Assembly: GCA_035270785.1 (NCBI GenBank)
Contig: DATESN010000123.1
Location: 1 to 64,000 of the forward strand
Length of the DNA: 64,000 bases
Source: DATESN01 sp035270785
Lineage (GTDB): Bacteria > Bacillota > Clostridia > Lachnospirales > Lachnospiraceae
Direction: 5' to 3'
In this document: one piece after another, positions 53,018 to 61,965 of the stretch
How the letters are laid out: each line of letters starts with the position of its first letter
Numbering within the stretch: the first letter of the stretch is position 1
Notes under the pieces: model-generated
Told to the model about the DNA's origin: nothing
Seen by the model: the letters and a program-made list of their open reading frames with translations, nothing else
Database searches by the model: none
Translations under genes and position numbers: made by a program

Positions 53018-53569
53018 ATGGCAAGAAAAGAATCTGTAACAAAAAATATAATTATTGAAACAGCATTTCAGATGACAAGAGAAGAAGGGTTTTCTCTCGT
53101 GACAGCAAGAAGACTGGCAAATAGGATAGGTTGTTCAACACAACCTATTTTTCGTGTTTACGAGAACATGGGTGAATTGAAGAATGAAATATTTATAAAA
53201 TCAAAATATTTTTTTGAATCTTTTTATGATGATTATCCAAAGACTTCAACAGTCCCTTTTGAAAATTTAGGTTTGGCATATATTCAATTTGCAGAAAAGG
53301 AAAGCAAACTTTTTCAATTGCTTTTTTTATCCGAAGACAGAGTAGAAAAGAATTTATATGAATTATTAAATGGAAACAAAGGTGCTGTGAAAAAAGAAAT
53401 TCAAAGAGCAGCAGAAGCAGGATGTAAAGATCCAAGTAATTTATTTATGAAAATGTGGATTTTTATTCATGGAGCTGCATGTATGTCTATTACAGGGGAT
53501 TATGATTTATCTGTGGAAGAAACCGCTGACTTATTAGTAGAATCTTATCTAGCATATAGCCGGAATTAG
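53018..53569 (+). CDS. TetR/AcrR family transcriptional regulator
   Basis: This 183-residue regulator has an N-terminal helix-turn-helix (IIIETAFQMTREEGFSLVTARRLANRIGCSTQPIFRVYENMGELK) and an all-helical ligand domain. The HTH carries Q and F where most TetR proteins have the STGTLYxHF pattern, as in a subgroup with a WHG-type C-terminal domain. The ribosome site is weak (GTGGG). A perfect palindrome overlaps its promoter, so it probably represses itself and perhaps the genes after it. The next gene begins ten bases later. Confidence 0.88.
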   Translation: MARKESVTKNIIIETAFQMTREEGFSLVTARRLANRIGCSTQPIFRVYENMGELKNEIFIKSKYFFESFYDDYPKTSTVPFENLGLAYIQFAEKESKLFQLLFLSEDRVEKNLYELLNGNKGAVKKEIQRAAEAGCKDPSNLFMKMWIFIHGAACMSITGDYDLSVEETADLLVESYLAYSRN

Positions 53570-53579
53570 GAAGGTTTTT

Positions 53580-54509
53580 ATGGAAAACAAAAATGATATT
53601 ATTTCAAAGATTAATGAAAAATATGCTAAAATGAGTAAGAGCCATAAAGCGATTGCATCCTTTATATTGGATCACTACGATCAGGCAGTGTTCATGACGG
53701 CAGCGAAGCTAGGTGAAACCTTAGGAATTAGTGAATCTACAGTAGTTCGATTCGCATCTGGCATTGGATATGATGGCTATCCGGAATTTCAAACAGCATT
53801 AGAAAATTGGGTAAAGAATAAATTAAATACAGTTCAAAGAATGGGTGTAAAATATGGTAAAAGCACGCAATCTGAAATCTTAAATTCTGTAATATCATCT
53901 GATATTGATAAATTAAGTGATACTCTTGAAAATCTCGACCCTATTGCTTTTGAGACAGCTGTTAATATTATATTAAAGGCTAAAAAGATATATATTATTG
54001 GTATTAGAAGCTGTGAGCCTCTTGGTGAGTTTTTGAGTTTTTATTTAAATATGATCCGTGGTAATGTGCAAATGCTAAAAACAACGAGTGCGAGTGAAAT
54101 ATTCGAGCAAATGATTAGAATAGATGAAAATGACGCGATTATTGGAATTAGCTTTCCCAGATATTCCATGAGGACATTAAAAGCAATGGAATTTGCGAAT
54201 GATCGAAATGCAAAGGTCATTACCATAACAGATTCCGTTCATTCACCAATGAATTTATATTCCTCTTGTAATCTGTTAGCTAGAAGCGATATGGTGTCCA
54301 TTGTTGATTCTCTAGTTGCACCTTTAAGTGTAATTAATGCCTTGGTGGTGGCACTATGCTTAAGATGCCCAGATGAAGTCAAAAACAATTTAGAGTGTTT
54401 AGAACAAACATGGAATAATTATCAAGTATATTTAAATGATGAAATTAATTTTGTGGATGAGGAAACCATGCTACATTATCCACTGATAAAGGAAAAAATA
54501 GATGAGTAA
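53580..54509 (+). CDS. MurR/RpiR family transcriptional regulator
   Basis: This 309-residue protein has an RpiR helix-turn-helix (YAKMSKSHKAIASFILDHYDQAVFMTAAKLGETLGISESTVVRFA) and a SIS sugar-phosphate-binding domain (about 125-260, with IYIIGIRSCEPLGEFLSFYL and GISFPRYSMRTLKAMEFA). Such regulators control sugar-catabolism genes in response to phosphosugars. AGGAAGG precedes the start. It overlaps the flavoprotein gene by eight bases, in an operon that continues to the cmk region. No sugar gene is adjacent to reveal its effector. Confidence 0.9.
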   Translation: MENKNDIISKINEKYAKMSKSHKAIASFILDHYDQAVFMTAAKLGETLGISESTVVRFASGIGYDGYPEFQTALENWVKNKLNTVQRMGVKYGKSTQSEILNSVISSDIDKLSDTLENLDPIAFETAVNIILKAKKIYIIGIRSCEPLGEFLSFYLNMIRGNVQMLKTTSASEIFEQMIRIDENDAIIGISFPRYSMRTLKAMEFANDRNAKVITITDSVHSPMNLYSSCNLLARSDMVSIVDSLVAPLSVINALVVALCLRCPDEVKNNLECLEQTWNNYQVYLNDEINFVDEETMLHYPLIKEKIDE

Positions 54510-55731
54510 AGTAATTATTGTAGGTGGTGGTGCTGCTGGAATGATGGCTGCAATAGCGGCCGCTGAAAATGGGCATCAAGTAAAGCTAATTGAGAAAAAT
54601 GATAAATTAGGTAAAAAAATATATATTACAGGAAAAGGAAGATGTAATGTCACCAATGCCTGTGAAATGGAAGATTTTTTCAACAGTGTGGTAAGTAACC
54701 CTAAGTTTTTATATAGTGCTTGCTATACCTTTGATAATAGTGCTGTTATTAGGATGTTAGAAGAAAATGGATGTAATATTAAAATTGAACGGGGCGACAG
54801 GGCTTTTCCAGTATCTGACCATGCCTCAGATGTGATTAAGGCATTGCAAAAAAAGATGGATACTCATCATGTAAAAGTATATCTTAAAACAAAAGTGAAA
54901 GAAGTTTTAGTAGAAAATCATATTGTGATTGGTGTATTATTAGAAGATAAGACAACGTTATTTTCGGATTCAGTAATTATAACAACGGGAGGACTTTCCT
55001 ATATAACAACAGGTTCAGATGGAGATGGATACCGTTTTGCAAAGCAGACGGGACACCAAGTGACTAATTTAAGTCCTGCCTTGGTTCCTTTACAAGTAAA
55101 AGAAAAATGGTGCTTGGACTTACAAGGTCTTGCACTTAAAAATATTTCGATTTTGGTTGAAAAGGATCAAAAGAAAGTTTATGAAGGCTTTGGGGAAATG
55201 TTATTTACTCACTTTGGAGTAAGTGGTCCATTGATTTTAAGCGCAAGTAGTTATATTTCTAAGAATACAAAGGATTGTAATTGTTTGATACATTTGGATT
55301 TAAAACCTGCTCTTTCTTTGGAACAGCTAGATAAAAGATTGCTAAGAGATTTTGAAGAACATAATAATAAACAATTTAAAAATGCAGTGAGCGGATTATT
55401 TCCTTCGAAATTAATACCTGTCATGATTCAATTATCGGGCATTAATCCTGATAAAAAGATCAATGAGATTTCCAAGGAGGAAAGGCTACAATTTGTTTCA
55501 CTCATAAAGAATGTAAAGATAACTGTAGTAGGTACAAGAGATTATAATGAAGCAATTATTACCCAAGGTGGAATAAGTATCAAAGATTTAAATCCTTCCA
55601 CAATGGAATCAAAATTAGTCAAAGGATTGCATTTTGCAGGGGAAGTATTAGATCTGGATGCATTGACGGGAGGCTTTAATTTACAAATTGCTTGGTCTAC
55701 CGGTTTTTTGGCTGGAAGCAGTATAGAATAA
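54502..55731 (+). CDS. HI0933-family FAD-dependent oxidoreductase
   Basis: This 409-residue flavoprotein begins with the dinucleotide motif VIIVGGGAAGMMAAIAAAENGHQVKLIEKN, then KLGKKIYITGKGRCNVTNAC, the signature of the HI0933/YhiN family. The C-terminal FAD contact is GLHFAGEVLDLDALTGGFNLQIAWSTG. The family is widespread and its reaction is not firmly established. Its coding start overlaps the RpiR gene by eight bases (ATGAGTAA). It precedes cmk by 19 bases and is commonly found upstream of cmk in Clostridia. Confidence 0.92.
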   Translation: MSKVIIVGGGAAGMMAAIAAAENGHQVKLIEKNDKLGKKIYITGKGRCNVTNACEMEDFFNSVVSNPKFLYSACYTFDNSAVIRMLEENGCNIKIERGDRAFPVSDHASDVIKALQKKMDTHHVKVYLKTKVKEVLVENHIVIGVLLEDKTTLFSDSVIITTGGLSYITTGSDGDGYRFAKQTGHQVTNLSPALVPLQVKEKWCLDLQGLALKNISILVEKDQKKVYEGFGEMLFTHFGVSGPLILSASSYISKNTKDCNCLIHLDLKPALSLEQLDKRLLRDFEEHNNKQFKNAVSGLFPSKLIPVMIQLSGINPDKKINEISKEERLQFVSLIKNVKITVVGTRDYNEAIITQGGISIKDLNPSTMESKLVKGLHFAGEVLDLDALTGGFNLQIAWSTGFLAGSSIE

Positions 55732-55750
55732 ACGATAATGGAGGATTGCC

Positions 55751-56413
55751 ATGAGTTATAGTGTAGCAATTGATGGACCAGCAGGAGCGGGTAAAAGTAC
55801 CATTGCAAAGGAAATTGCAAAAAGATTGAATTATATTTATGTTGATACAGGTGCAATGTATCGTGCAATGGCTTTGTTTTTGTTGCAATGTGGGGTTGAC
55901 GTCAATCATTCAACGGAAATAAGTGAAAAATGTAAAGATGCAGAGATTACAATTGCATATAAAGATCAGGAACAAATGGTCCTATTAAATGGAGAAAATG
56001 TGAATCCTTATATTCGTTCAGAAGAAGTTGGAAACATGGCATCCTTTAGCAGTGCAAATAGGGAAGTGCGATTAAAACTAATTGATTTACAAAGAAACTT
56101 AGCCAAATGGAACAACGTTATTATGGATGGTAGAGACATTGGAACCTATGTGTTACCGGATGCCAATGTAAAGGTCTTTTTGACAGCAAGCAGTATTGTA
56201 AGAGCCAGACGAAGATATGATGAATTGACAAGTAAAGGAATACCGTGTAATCTACAAACGATTGAAGATGATATTATAGAACGAGATGAAAGAGATATGA
56301 ATCGTGAGATAGCACCTTTAAAACAAGCAGAAGATGCCATATTAATTGATTCTTCCGCTATGACCATAGAAGAAGTGATAGAAGCAATTATAAAACTTGT
56401 AAATCATAATTAA
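55751..56413 (+). CDS. cmk: Cytidylate kinase
   Basis: This 220-residue kinase turns CMP and dCMP into the diphosphates. It has the P-loop GPAGAGKST, the substrate motif YVDTGAMYRA, MDGRDIGTYVLP and the Lid arginines in ARRRYDELTSKG. GGAGG precedes the start. The order cmk-ispH-S1 protein is conserved in Clostridia, and the 83-base gap to ispH has no terminator. Confidence 0.96.
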   Translation: MSYSVAIDGPAGAGKSTIAKEIAKRLNYIYVDTGAMYRAMALFLLQCGVDVNHSTEISEKCKDAEITIAYKDQEQMVLLNGENVNPYIRSEEVGNMASFSSANREVRLKLIDLQRNLAKWNNVIMDGRDIGTYVLPDANVKVFLTASSIVRARRRYDELTSKGIPCNLQTIEDDIIERDERDMNREIAPLKQAEDAILIDSSAMTIEEVIEAIIKLVNHN

Positions 56414-56496
56414 GTGATAAAAAATATAAGTAAGTGTTATAAGAATATAATAAGGTGAAAATCTTGATTCAAAGTATTTCATAAAGTGAGGTAATA

Positions 56497-57345
56497 ATGG
56501 AAATAAAAGTTGCAAAATCAGCAGGATTTTGTTTTGGAGTAACACGAGCGGTTGAAAAAGTCTATGAGCAAATTGATAAAGGAAAAAAAATCTATACGTA
56601 TGGCTCCATTATTCATAATGAAGTTGTAGTGAATGAATTAATTGAAAAAGGTGTAACTGTTATAGGTTCAAAAGAAGAGCTTAGAAAAATTACAACGGGG
56701 ACAATCATAATAAGGTCTCATGGAGTTTCCAAAGATATTTACGAGATCATAGAGGAACAGGGATTAGAATGTATCGATGCCACATGTCCTTTTGTTAAGA
56801 GGATTCACAAGATCGTTGATAGGGAAAGTAATGATGGTAATCAAATTATTGTATTTGGTAATCCAGGACATCCTGAAGTAAATGGTATTGTTGGATGGTC
56901 TAATACACCAGCAATTGTGTTAGAAACAGAAGATGAAGTAGAACGATTTGAGCAGAAAAACAAAAGAAAAATATGTATTGTGTCGCAAACGACATTTAAC
57001 TACAATAAATTTCAAGATTTAGTTGAAATTTTTCAGAAAAAAGGTTATGATATTAGTGTTGTGAATACAATTTGCAGTGCTACAGAGGAAAGGCAAACCG
57101 AAGCAAAGGAAATTGCCCGTGAAGTTGGTGCTATGATAGTAATTGGCGGTACTCATAGTTCTAATACTCGTAAACTTTACGAGATATGCTCTAAAGAATG
57201 TGAGAACACGTTTTTTATACAGACACTAGATAACTTGAGTTTTGATTTACCGAAAACTGTTGAACTGGTGGGTATAACCGCTGGGGCTTCTACCCCAAAT
57301 AATATAATTGAGGAGGTTCAAAATTATGTCAGAATTAACTTTTGA
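56497..57345 (+). CDS. ispH: 4-hydroxy-3-methylbut-2-enyl diphosphate reductase (IspH)
   Basis: This 282-residue Fe-S enzyme makes isopentenyl and dimethylallyl diphosphate in the last step of the MEP pathway. The three cluster cysteines are in AGFCFGV (C12), DATCPFV and NTICSAT. HGVSKD and HPEVNG carry substrate-binding histidines, and SSNTRKL and GASTPNNII close the fold. GTGAGG precedes the start. Its end overlaps the S1-like gene by 20 bases, so the two are coupled; in some Clostridia they are fused. Confidence 0.97.
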   Translation: MEIKVAKSAGFCFGVTRAVEKVYEQIDKGKKIYTYGSIIHNEVVVNELIEKGVTVIGSKEELRKITTGTIIIRSHGVSKDIYEIIEEQGLECIDATCPFVKRIHKIVDRESNDGNQIIVFGNPGHPEVNGIVGWSNTPAIVLETEDEVERFEQKNKRKICIVSQTTFNYNKFQDLVEIFQKKGYDISVVNTICSATEERQTEAKEIAREVGAMIVIGGTHSSNTRKLYEICSKECENTFFIQTLDNLSFDLPKTVELVGITAGASTPNNIIEEVQNYVRINF

Positions 57346-58459
57346 ACAAATGTTAGAAGAATCATTTAAAACAATACACGCAGGAGAGGTAGTTGAAGGT
57401 GCAGTTATCGATGTGAAGCCAGAAGAAGCAATTCTTAACATTGGATATAAATCAGATGGTATTCTTACGAGAAACGAATATACGAATGAACCTAATGTTG
57501 ATTTAACAACGGTATTAAAAGTTGGCGATACATTAGATGTAAAAGTCTATAAAGTAAACGACGGTGAAGGCCAAGTGCTACTTACCTACAAGAGATTGGC
57601 AGTAGACAAAGGAAATAAAAAGATTGAAGATGCATTCAACAACAAAGAAGTTTTAAAAGCAAAAGTATCACAAGTTTTAGACGGTGGCTTAAGCGTAGTT
57701 GTGGAAGAGGTTAGAATCTTTATTCCAGCAAGCCTTGTTTCCGATACTTATGAAAAGGATTTAAATAAATATGCTGGACAAGAAATCGAATTTATTGTTA
57801 CAGAATACAATCCTAGAAAAAGAAGATATATTGGTAACCGTAAAGTTTTGGTTGCTGCTAAAAAATTAGTAATGCAAAAAGAATTAATGGAAAAAATTAA
57901 CGTAGGAGATATCGTTGAAGGCACTGTTAAAAATGTAACTGATTTTGGTGCATTTATTGATCTTGGTGGATTAGATGGATTACTTCACATTTCAGAAATG
58001 TCTTGGGGAAGAGTTGAAAATCCTAAAAAAGTATTTAAAATTGGAGAAGCTGTAAAAGTATTAATTAAAGACATTAGTGGTAATAAAATTGCACTTAGTT
58101 TAAAGTTTGATAATGCCAATCCATGGAAAGAAGCTGCTTCTAAATACGCAGTGGGTAATGAAGTGACTGGACGCGTTGCCAGAATGACAGATTTTGGCGC
58201 ATTTATTGAATTAGAAGCGGGTGTGGATGCATTGTTACATGTTTCTCAGATTGCGAAAGAACATATTGAAAAGCCTTCCGATGTTTTAAATGTTGGAGAA
58301 GAAGTTACAGCAAGAGTTGTTGATTTTAATGAAGTAGATAGAAAAATTAGTTTAAGTGTAAAAGCACTATTTGCTCCAGAACCTACAGATGAATTGGTAG
58401 AAGAATCAGATGTTGTAGCTGTTGATATTGAAGCTGTGATTGCAAAAGAAGTGGAATAA
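57326..58459 (+). CDS. rpsA: 30S ribosomal protein S1-like RNA-binding protein
   Basis: This 377-residue protein has four S1 domains, at about residues 18-85, 100-165, 187-255 and 272-340. Each shows the GxVxxVxxxGxxVxLG-type pattern, for example GDIVEGTVKNVTDFGAFIDLGGLDGLLHISEM. E. coli S1 has six domains; four is usual in Firmicutes. It helps mRNA bind ribosomes. Start 57326 is chosen because AGGAGG lies just upstream, inside ispH. The last codons and stop belong to an 11-base unit repeated three times. Confidence 0.94.
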   Translation: MSELTFEQMLEESFKTIHAGEVVEGAVIDVKPEEAILNIGYKSDGILTRNEYTNEPNVDLTTVLKVGDTLDVKVYKVNDGEGQVLLTYKRLAVDKGNKKIEDAFNNKEVLKAKVSQVLDGGLSVVVEEVRIFIPASLVSDTYEKDLNKYAGQEIEFIVTEYNPRKRRYIGNRKVLVAAKKLVMQKELMEKINVGDIVEGTVKNVTDFGAFIDLGGLDGLLHISEMSWGRVENPKKVFKIGEAVKVLIKDISGNKIALSLKFDNANPWKEAASKYAVGNEVTGRVARMTDFGAFIELEAGVDALLHVSQIAKEHIEKPSDVLNVGEEVTARVVDFNEVDRKISLSVKALFAPEPTDELVEESDVVAVDIEAVIAKEVE

Positions 58460-58481
58460 AAGTGGAATAAAAGTGGAATAA
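58449..58481 (+). repeat. 11-base unit repeated three times at the end of rpsA
   Basis: AAGTGGAATAA occurs three times head to tail without change. The first copy encodes the end and stop of the S1-like protein; the other two fall after it. Confidence 0.9.
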
Positions 58482-58499
58482 AACAAGTACATGAATTTT

Positions 58500-58541
58500 A
58501 ATAGAAAGACTCTTAAGGTGATTAAGAGTCTTTCTATTTTA
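58500..58541 (+). terminator. Terminator after rpsA
   Basis: A perfect 17-base stem (58500-58516 with 58522-58538) with a 5-base loop is followed by a short T run. Confidence 0.88.
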
Positions 58542-58576
58542 ACTGATTAAATTATTTATATAGAGGAGAAATGAAT

Positions 58577-59353
58577 ATGGCATATGATTATGAATTTTTC
58601 AAAAAATCCGTATATGATTTAACCAAAATTGATTTAAATTTATATAAAGAAAAGCAAATGAAAAGAAGAATTGATTCCCTTATTAGCAAGACCGGGGGGA
58701 AAGATTATGAAGAATATATTAAGATCATTAAAAACGATAAACAAAGGTTTGAAGAGTTTGTTACATATCTTACAATTAATGTTTCTGAGTTCTACAGAAA
58801 TCCAGATCAATGGGAGTTATTAGATAAAGAAATTATTCCAGAATTGATTAGTAAGTTTGGTAAAAACTTAAAGATATGGAGTGCGGCATGTTCTACGGGA
58901 GATGAGCCTTATTCCTTAGTGATGGCAATTAGCAAACATTTACCCCTTAGTCAAATCAAGATATATGCAACTGATCTTGATAAACAAGTGATTGAGAAAG
59001 CAAAAGTAGGATTATATTCGGAAAAAAGTATAGTATCGGTTCCAGAGGATTTACGAAAAAAATATTTCACCCAAATAGGACCTTCTTATCAGATTTCTAA
59101 TGAAATTAAAGGCTGTGTTGAATTTAAACAGCATAATTTATTGAAAGACACCTATCCAACAAATTACCATATGATTGTATGTCGAAATGTTTTGATTTAT
59201 TTTACAGAAGAAGCAAAAGAAGATGTGTTTGGTAAATTTCAAAAATCATTGGCAAAAGGTGGTATTTTGTTTATTGGAAGTACGGAACAAATCATTAACC
59301 ATAAGGAAATTGGATATATACGAAAAAATTCATTTTATTATGAAAAACCATAA
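58577..59353 (+). CDS. cheR: CheR-type protein-glutamate methyltransferase
   Basis: This 258-residue enzyme methylates glutamates on chemoreceptors. The N-terminal helical domain is followed by VNVSEFYRNPDQW, the SAM site WSAACSTGDEPYSLVM, YATDLDKQVIEKA and the IVCRNVLIYF catalytic block. The ATG at 58577 is preferred over 58571 because GAGGAG then has eight bases of spacing. It is the only chemotaxis gene visible here. It has no pentapeptide-binding insertion that I can see. Confidence 0.92.
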   Translation: MAYDYEFFKKSVYDLTKIDLNLYKEKQMKRRIDSLISKTGGKDYEEYIKIIKNDKQRFEEFVTYLTINVSEFYRNPDQWELLDKEIIPELISKFGKNLKIWSAACSTGDEPYSLVMAISKHLPLSQIKIYATDLDKQVIEKAKVGLYSEKSIVSVPEDLRKKYFTQIGPSYQISNEIKGCVEFKQHNLLKDTYPTNYHMIVCRNVLIYFTEEAKEDVFGKFQKSLAKGGILFIGSTEQIINHKEIGYIRKNSFYYEKP

Positions 59354-59384
59354 ATAAATCCGGCCCATTGGGTCGGATTTATTA
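59353..59384 (+). terminator. Bidirectional terminator between cheR and the YprB-like gene
   Basis: AATAAATCCGGCCC (59353-59366) pairs with GGGTCGGATTTATT (59370-59383), one G-T pair, between convergent genes. T and A tracts on the two sides could serve both strands. Confidence 0.8.
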
Positions 59385-60494
59385 TTACAAACAGCTTTTT
59401 GTTGCAATCACTTGTAGGATGTGGGTTGCATATTTGGAAAAGATATTGCGTTCTTTTTTTAGATCATCAGTAAGTTCAAAGTATAAATCATTACTTTTAT
59501 AATCTTTTTTAAAAAAAGGTTCAAAGAGAATTTCCCATTGAGGAAGATAAGAAGCAAATTTTCTTGTATAGCAAGTTGCTGCAGTTGCTTGTTTGCGATG
59601 TTCTTTATCAACAAAAGCGGCAACAGATTTATGAAGAGCAACGTCTTCAAGGGGTAGATAATAGTAATCTCGATAATTGGAATAAAAATACTTTAGTTCA
59701 TCTTCAATAAGGGGTACTTTTATCGTTCCTTCATATCCTAAGCCACTGAAAAAGCATCCAAATGCATAATTAGAAATAGCAACAGGAAGGGCAACAGGTA
59801 ATCGTAGCTTCATAATGATTTCTTGATGCTTATCACCGTTAAAATCCTTATAATAATTTGCTTGAACTTTTTTTACAGTTAAAGGTTTGTTGAACAAATC
59901 TACATAAGCAAGAACGGGAAGTATTTCTAACATACCAATTAGATCTTCCTCGTTATGAAGAAGGAGGGATTGATAGGAAATATCATTGGGAGATTTAACA
60001 TAATCGTGATAAACACTAATTAGTTCACCACCATTGAACATGTCTTCCCGTTTCATATTTAAATAAGTTTCTAATGTCTTTTGCTTACAATTAGGCAGTT
60101 TTAGAAATGACTTAAAAGGAGCAATCCGTTTGTAAATATCGGTTCCCTTAAATTGATCAAAGTTATAGGGCAAATTATATTGGTGAAACTTTTGTTGTAA
60201 ATAGGGTAAGTCAAAGTTGTTTCCATTAAAGTGTATTAAATAATTATAGTTTTTACTAAAGGAAAAGAAAGCTTCTAAAACATTTAATTCATCGTTATAA
60301 CCTTCAGAAAACCATTGAATTAACGTTAAGTTCCCTAAATCATAAAAAAGACAGCCAATTAAGTATAAACTAGAGCTTTTAGAAGAAAAACCAGTCGTCT
60401 CAATATCGAAAAAAAGAATTTTATCAATAGGAGACAGCTCTTCTAGTGGATATTTGGGGTTTAAGTCAAGTAAAGTTTTTTGTATTGTTTTCAT
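59385..60494 (-). CDS. YprB-like RNase H-fold exonuclease
   Basis: This 369-residue protein has a DEDD-type 3'-5' exonuclease core. Metal-binding motifs are FFDIETTGF (DxE, about residue 30), FNGNNFDLPYL (about 98) and HNEEDLIGML (about 182). It matches the YprB family of ribonuclease H-like proteins. The C-terminal half has no domain I recognise; YprB relatives usually have TPR-like ends. GGAGGA precedes the start on the minus strand. It is convergent with cheR and divergent from rnfC, and its in vivo substrate is unknown. Confidence 0.85.
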   Translation of the reverse strand: MKTIQKTLLDLNPKYPLEELSPIDKILFFDIETTGFSSKSSSLYLIGCLFYDLGNLTLIQWFSEGYNDELNVLEAFFSFSKNYNYLIHFNGNNFDLPYLQQKFHQYNLPYNFDQFKGTDIYKRIAPFKSFLKLPNCKQKTLETYLNMKREDMFNGGELISVYHDYVKSPNDISYQSLLLHNEEDLIGMLEILPVLAYVDLFNKPLTVKKVQANYYKDFNGDKHQEIIMKLRLPVALPVAISNYAFGCFFSGLGYEGTIKVPLIEDELKYFYSNYRDYYYLPLEDVALHKSVAAFVDKEHRKQATAATCYTRKFASYLPQWEILFEPFFKKDYKSNDLYFELTDDLKKERNIFSKYATHILQVIATKSCL

Positions 60495-60633
60495 TAAAAA
60501 TCCTCCATAGCGATAATATTATGATATCATAGTATTGAAATTAGCAGTAGTATTTTTTATGAAATAATAGTATATTTATATATAATATACAGATTTTTAG
60601 TATTACATAATAATGATAGAAAGAAGGGTCACA

Positions 60634-61953
60634 ATGGGTAAGTTAACATTTCGTGGCGGAATTCATCCCTATGATGGGAAGGAAATATCCAAATACAAGG
60701 AAATTAAAGAGGTTTTACCAAAAGGAGATTTAGTATATCCACTAAGTCAGCACATTGGAGCACCGGCGGTTGCAATTGTAAAAAAAGGCGACCATGTATT
60801 GTCGGGTCAAATGATTGCAGAGGCAGGTGGATTTGTTTCAGCCCCAATATATGCCTCTGTATCAGGAACAATTAAAAATATAGAAACCAGAAGAGTTGCA
60901 ACAGGTGATCAAATTAATTCTATTATTATTCAAAACGATGGATTATATGAGGAAGTTGAATATCCTACCATTAAAAATTACACAGAATTAAGCAAAGAAG
61001 AGATAGTAGCCCTTGTGAAAAATGCCGGAATTGTTGGCATGGGTGGAGCAGGGTTTCCAACACATATTAAATTAACACCTAAAAACCCTGATAAAATAGA
61101 TTATGTCATTGTAAATGGTGCAGAATGTGAACCATATTTAACATCTGATTACCGAAGAATGATAGAAGAACCTGAAAAAATAGTCGGTGGACTTAAAATT
61201 ATGCTTCAACTTTTTGATCATGCAAAAGGAATCATAGCCATAGAGGATAATAAACAAGATAGTATTCACCTTTTTAAGAAATTAGTAAAAGATGAGCCGA
61301 GAATACTTGTAAGATCATTACATACTAAATATCCCCAAGGTGCAGAACGCCAAATGATTCATGCTATAACCAAGCGATATATTAATTCCAGTATGTTGCC
61401 AGCAGATGTAGGATGTATTGTTGATAATGTGGATACTGTAGTGGCAATTTATCAAGGCGTGACAATGGGAAAACCATTAACCAGCCGTATTGTGACAGTA
61501 ACAGGAGATGCGATAGCAGATCCGCGTAATTTCAATGTTAAAATAGGAACTAATTATCGTGAATTAGTGGAGGAAGCAGGTGGATTTAAAAAGCAACCTG
61601 TAAAGATTATATCAGGTGGTCCTATGATGGGATTTAGTATTTTTGATTTGGATATTCCAACAACAAAAACCTCATCTGCGTTACTATGTTTAACCAAAGA
61701 TGAAGTTTCTAAATGGGAACCAAGTGCATGTATTAATTGCGGAAAATGTGTTGAGGTTTGCCCAGGTAGAATCGTACCAAGTAAATTAGCAGATTATGCA
61801 AATCGCTTTGATGAAAGTGCATTTGAAAAAAATGATGGAATGGAATGTTGTGAATGCGGATGCTGTAGTTTTGTTTGTCCAGCAAAGAGACAATTGACGC
61901 AGTCCATCAAATCAATGAGGAAAATAATCTTAGAAAATAGAAAAAAGAAGTAG
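60634..61953 (+). CDS. rnfC: Rnf electron-transport complex subunit C
   Basis: This 439-residue soluble Fe-S subunit accepts electrons on the cytoplasmic side of the ferredoxin:NAD+ oxidoreductase that pumps Na+ or H+. It shows the N-terminal TFRGGIHPYDGKE, the nucleotide/FMN region GIVGMGGAGFPTHIK, and two [4Fe-4S] motifs in CINCGKCVEVCPGRIVP and CECGCCSFVCPAKRQL. Start 60634 follows AAGAAGGG; an in-frame ATG at 60613 would add seven residues. It begins the rnf operon, which continues with D, G and E in tight order. Confidence 0.96.
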   Translation: MGKLTFRGGIHPYDGKEISKYKEIKEVLPKGDLVYPLSQHIGAPAVAIVKKGDHVLSGQMIAEAGGFVSAPIYASVSGTIKNIETRRVATGDQINSIIIQNDGLYEEVEYPTIKNYTELSKEEIVALVKNAGIVGMGGAGFPTHIKLTPKNPDKIDYVIVNGAECEPYLTSDYRRMIEEPEKIVGGLKIMLQLFDHAKGIIAIEDNKQDSIHLFKKLVKDEPRILVRSLHTKYPQGAERQMIHAITKRYINSSMLPADVGCIVDNVDTVVAIYQGVTMGKPLTSRIVTVTGDAIADPRNFNVKIGTNYRELVEEAGGFKKQPVKIISGGPMMGFSIFDLDIPTTKTSSALLCLTKDEVSKWEPSACINCGKCVEVCPGRIVPSKLADYANRFDESAFEKNDGMECCECGCCSFVCPAKRQLTQSIKSMRKIILENRKKK

Positions 61954-61965
61954 GGGGACAGTAAA

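Noticed and set aside
58449..58481. CRISPR-like or mobile repeat
   Set aside because: Units are only 11 bases with no spacers; simple slippage explains them. No CRISPR array was found elsewhere in the window.
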